Positions 13,867-16,088 of a stretch of 16,088 nucleotides of DNA are shown piece by piece. Below the pieces are notes generated by a model. The model searched no databases. It was not told where the DNA came from and saw only the letters and a list, made by a program, of their open reading frames with translations. Position 1 is the first letter of the stretch. The number at the start of each line of letters is the position of its first letter. The position numbers and the translations under genes were made by a program. The stretch lies in contig CAZHPS010000115.1 of NCBI GenBank assembly GCA_964534335.1, positions 1 to 16,088 of the forward strand, read 5' to 3'. Source of the DNA: JAABRU01 sp964534335 (GTDB lineage: Bacteria; Desulfobacterota; Desulfobacteria; Desulfobacterales; Desulfococcaceae).

Positions 13867-13887
13867 AGCACTGTCTTATGCAGTGCT
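13867..13887 (-). promoter_or_regulatory. Stem-loop with the transporter stop codon in its loop
   Basis: AGCACTG pairs with CAGTGCT (7 bp), and on the minus strand the loop CATAAGA contains the TAA stop of the transporter. It may only be a fortuitous palindrome, but its placement at the gene end could affect readthrough or mRNA processing towards acs. Confidence 0.3.
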
Positions 13888-15186
13888 GCCCTGCACTTCC
13901 CCTGCAAAACTCGGTCTTTTGGTGACCCGTGAAAGAATAACACCGATGATCAGGAGTACGCCTGAAATATAGAAGGCATTGTCCAGACTTCCGGTCACAT
14001 CTTTAATATATCCGCCGACTCTGGCCATAAAGAATCCGATGCCCCAGCCCATGAAGACCAGACCATAGTTGAAGCCCAGGTTTTTGGGACCGTAGAAGTC
14101 ACCGGTGAAAGAGGGCATAAGGGACAGACCGCCGCCGTACTGCCAGTAGGCAATACCCACTGCAACAAACAGCAGGAAGATGCTCTGACTGCCGATGATC
14201 ATGGGCAGTGCAAAGAGGCAGAGAGCGGAAAGACCGCAGTTAAGGGAATAGGCATTGACCCGTCCGATCTTGTCTGAATACCACCCGGTTCCCACCCGTC
14301 CGCATGCGTTGACCAGACCGCCGTAAGACACCAGAAGCCAGGCATTGTTGGCAAAAAACGGTATCTTTTTGGCTGTTGTGGCCAGCAGACCCGCCGCGTT
14401 GGCAATAATCAGCAGACCCGACTGTGTGGTGATGATGAACATGAAAACCAAAGCATAAAACTGCCAGGTTTTCATCATGTCACCGGCTTCCCAGTTGTAT
14501 TTGGTGGTGGCTGCAGCCTGTGCTGCGGTCTGCTGCACTTTGGGAGCAGGCGGCACATATCCGGCCGGAGGGGTTTTCAGAAACTGACCGGCAATAATAA
14601 CGATGATAGCGAAGAAGATTCCCAGATAGATGAAACTGTTTGAAATCCCGAAATTGGTGATAAGATATTTTGCCAGAGGGCCGATGTACAGAGCCGCACC
14701 GCCGTAACCGCCGACCACAAGTCCCGCGATAAGTCCCCGTCTGTGGGGGCCGAACCATTTCAAGGCCGCAGGTGTCGGAGCCGCATATCCGATGCCCATG
14801 CCAACACCGCCCAGAAAACCGAAACCGATGATCAGACCGGTATAGCTTTTCATGATACCGGAAAGGATACATCCCACAGCCAGACAGAGCCCGCCCAGCG
14901 TGGCACCGAATTTGGGGCTGATTCTGTCCTGAATCCGTCCGCCCGGAATCATAAACACGGCAAAAATGATGACGCATATGGAAAAAGGCGTGGCAGCTTC
15001 TGCGTTGGTCAGATATTTCCAGCCTTCATTGAGACCGGTCATCGGCTCTCCGGCCTTTTCCACGTTGATAAGTTCCTTGCTCCACATACTCCAGGCATAG
15101 AGAATGCCCAGACAAAGATTGATGGCCGTACCCGCGAATGTGGTTATCCACGCCTGGGTAGGTTCTTTTACAGCTTGTTCTGACAT
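13876..15186 (-). CDS. OFA-family MFS transporter (oxalate/formate antiporter-like)
   Basis: The 436-aa inner-membrane carrier has about 12 hydrophobic segments. It opens with the OFA-type TTFAGTAINLCLGILYAWSMW, followed by the loop GGRIQDRISPKFGATLGG (an MFS motif A variant), GYAAPTPAALKWFGPHRRGL, and a second-half repeat of the loop, GRVGTGWYSDKIGRVNAY. The central cytoplasmic loop (PPAGYVPPAPKVQQTAAQAA) is rich in A, P and Q. The family moves oxalate, formate and other small carboxylates. Lying directly upstream of acs, acetate or a related monocarboxylate is the best guess. GGGAGG lies about 7 bases before the ATG. A TetR regulator precedes it on the same strand by 146 bases. Confidence 0.87.
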   Translation of the reverse strand: MSEQAVKEPTQAWITTFAGTAINLCLGILYAWSMWSKELINVEKAGEPMTGLNEGWKYLTNAEAATPFSICVIIFAVFMIPGGRIQDRISPKFGATLGGLCLAVGCILSGIMKSYTGLIIGFGFLGGVGMGIGYAAPTPAALKWFGPHRRGLIAGLVVGGYGGAALYIGPLAKYLITNFGISNSFIYLGIFFAIIVIIAGQFLKTPPAGYVPPAPKVQQTAAQAAATTKYNWEAGDMMKTWQFYALVFMFIITTQSGLLIIANAAGLLATTAKKIPFFANNAWLLVSYGGLVNACGRVGTGWYSDKIGRVNAYSLNCGLSALCLFALPMIIGSQSIFLLFVAVGIAYWQYGGGLSLMPSFTGDFYGPKNLGFNYGLVFMGWGIGFFMARVGGYIKDVTGSLDNAFYISGVLLIIGVILSRVTKRPSFAGEVQGSTA

Positions 15187-15332
15187 TGTTTTCCTCCCTT
15201 GTTCTCACAGACTGCAAGATCTGCTGTTTAATAAAAAAAATAATCGTCCGCACCCCACAAAAAAACACTGCTTATGCTCCTGATTTCTGTCCTCCCCTCC
15301 TTTCCCTTTTTTGTATTAAAATCAAAATATGT

Positions 15333-15965
15333 CTATTTTCTTATTCCCCGGTTAAAAATTTCAAACGCTGTGTCCAAAGTCTGTTCCAGGAAATTTTTTT
15401 CATCGTTGATGGTCTTTTTGCTCTCCTCCCACAGCACAATGCCAGCGAACATGGACAGGACAATATCTGCAAACACAATGGAAGGTCTGTCAATGAGGCA
15501 GCCGTCTTTCTGCCCTTCCTCAAAGATTCTGCACATGGTTTTCAGTGAACTGCGGGACAGTGTTTTGATTTCCGAAAGAAGTTCCGGTGACAGATTTCTG
15601 ATGGTTTCACTGGATTGCAGATGGAACATATTGATCAGCATAAGAGGATCGAACTTGTAGACATCCAGCATGGCTTCTTTCAGACTTTCAATTTTCAGCA
15701 TACCTGTTTCCAGAGACTGATCATTGGCAACATGCTCCAGCCGGATATTGAGATACTGAAGAATACGGATCGAAAGCGAGGAGAAAAGCTCGTCCTTGTT
15801 TTTGAAATAAAGGTAGAGCGTGCCGGGGCTGAGTTCGGCCTCTTTCGCGATGTCCTCCATCGTGGCCCTGCTGAACCCCCTGACGGAGAATACTCTCTTG
15901 GCTGCGATCATAATCTGCTGCCGTCTCCGCTCTCTTTCTCTCAGTTTTCGTTCCTGTATACCCAT
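15333..15965 (-). CDS. TetR/AcrR-family transcriptional regulator
   Basis: The 210-aa protein has a basic N-terminus and a TetR helix-turn-helix at about residues 35-56 (TMEDIAKEAELSPGTLYLYF followed by KNKDELF). The C-terminal half is all-helical, as expected for a ligand-binding and dimerisation domain, and has no recognisable signature. It is the first gene of the block TetR - OFA transporter - acs, all on one strand, so control of acetate or carboxylate uptake, and of itself, is plausible. The 146-base gap before the transporter may hold the operator, but I found no clear palindrome there. The start codon has no good Shine-Dalgarno. A promoter-like pair lies about 40 bases upstream. Confidence 0.85.
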   Translation of the reverse strand: MGIQERKLRERERRRQQIMIAAKRVFSVRGFSRATMEDIAKEAELSPGTLYLYFKNKDELFSSLSIRILQYLNIRLEHVANDQSLETGMLKIESLKEAMLDVYKFDPLMLINMFHLQSSETIRNLSPELLSEIKTLSRSSLKTMCRIFEEGQKDGCLIDRPSIVFADIVLSMFAGIVLWEESKKTINDEKNFLEQTLDTAFEIFNRGIRK

Positions 15966-16000
15966 AATATTTAATGAATGCCGTTTATTTGTTTCGTGCT

Positions 16001-16029
16001 ACTATGAATTATTTTTTCTGATTAGTCAA
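16001..16029 (-). promoter_or_regulatory. Putative sigma70 promoter of the TetR-family gene
   Basis: On the minus strand TTGACT (16029-16024) and CATAGT (16006-16001) are separated by exactly 17 bases and lie 36-64 bases upstream of the start codon at 15965. The -35 matches five of six and the -10 four of six. The surrounding 15966-16088 is strongly AT-rich, as expected for a promoter region. Confidence 0.5.
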
Positions 16030-16088
16030 GAAAAAAATATTTATTTTTTGCAGATTTTTAAAAATACTTATTTTTACAAATAAAAATA

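Overview
The window looks like a piece of a large, repeat-rich Gram-negative genome. A sulfate-reducing Desulfobacterota (Desulfobacterales-like) bacterium is my best guess. This rests on the gene content (an OFA-type MFS carrier beside an AMP-forming acetyl-CoA synthetase, an AlaC-type aminotransferase, a non-sporulating SPL-family radical SAM protein, a DUF5678/retropepsin pair) and on the abundance of short dispersed repeats; no marker gene proves it. The sequence comes from a draft assembly: a run of 100 Ns lies inside acs and both of its edges carry the same 55 bases.

Layout. Positions 1-1807 (+) hold a two-gene NAD salvage operon, nadR-pnuC: a nicotinamide riboside transporter plus the kinase/adenylyltransferase that traps and activates the imported substrate. 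Every other gene is on the minus strand. From left to right these are an RseC-like membrane protein (1986-2453), an AlaC-type aminotransferase (3025-4236), a metallophosphoesterase (4620-5357), an EI24/CysZ-like membrane protein (5576-6346) and an SPL-family radical SAM protein (6551-7681). Next comes a small cluster read right to left: a 61-aa unknown protein, a DUF5678-type protein and a decayed retropepsin-like protease (8544 down to 7740). It is followed by a coiled-coil PD-(D/E)XK-like protein (8641-9345), a cytidylate-kinase-like protein (9814-10437) and a site-2-protease homologue that has lost its metal ligands (10789-11424). The window ends with an acetate block read right to left: a TetR regulator (15333-15965), an OFA-family transporter (13876-15186) and acs (11551-13739), closed by a strong intrinsic terminator at 11450-11484.

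The gaps between genes are full of structured repeats. At least four short elements (2523-2650, 5364-5553, 9516-9617, 10518-10617) share ends of the type ATACC...ATTGATTTTATACAATA and look like one MITE family. Two of them carry a hairpin module beginning GTGCAAAAAA, tandemly doubled with a 50-base period in one copy. A separate 77-78 base direct repeat with a perfect 15-bp stem flanks the aminotransferase and sits 3' of two genes, probably as a mobile or duplicated terminator. Further inverted repeats lie at 1856-1956, 6388-6515 and 9709-9793.

The most notable items are the DUF5678 + retropepsin cassette with the protease newly broken, the catalytically dead site-2 protease homologue, the MITE family (one copy 6 bases from a start codon), and the artefactual gap in acs, which can be closed by eye to restore a 677-aa enzyme.
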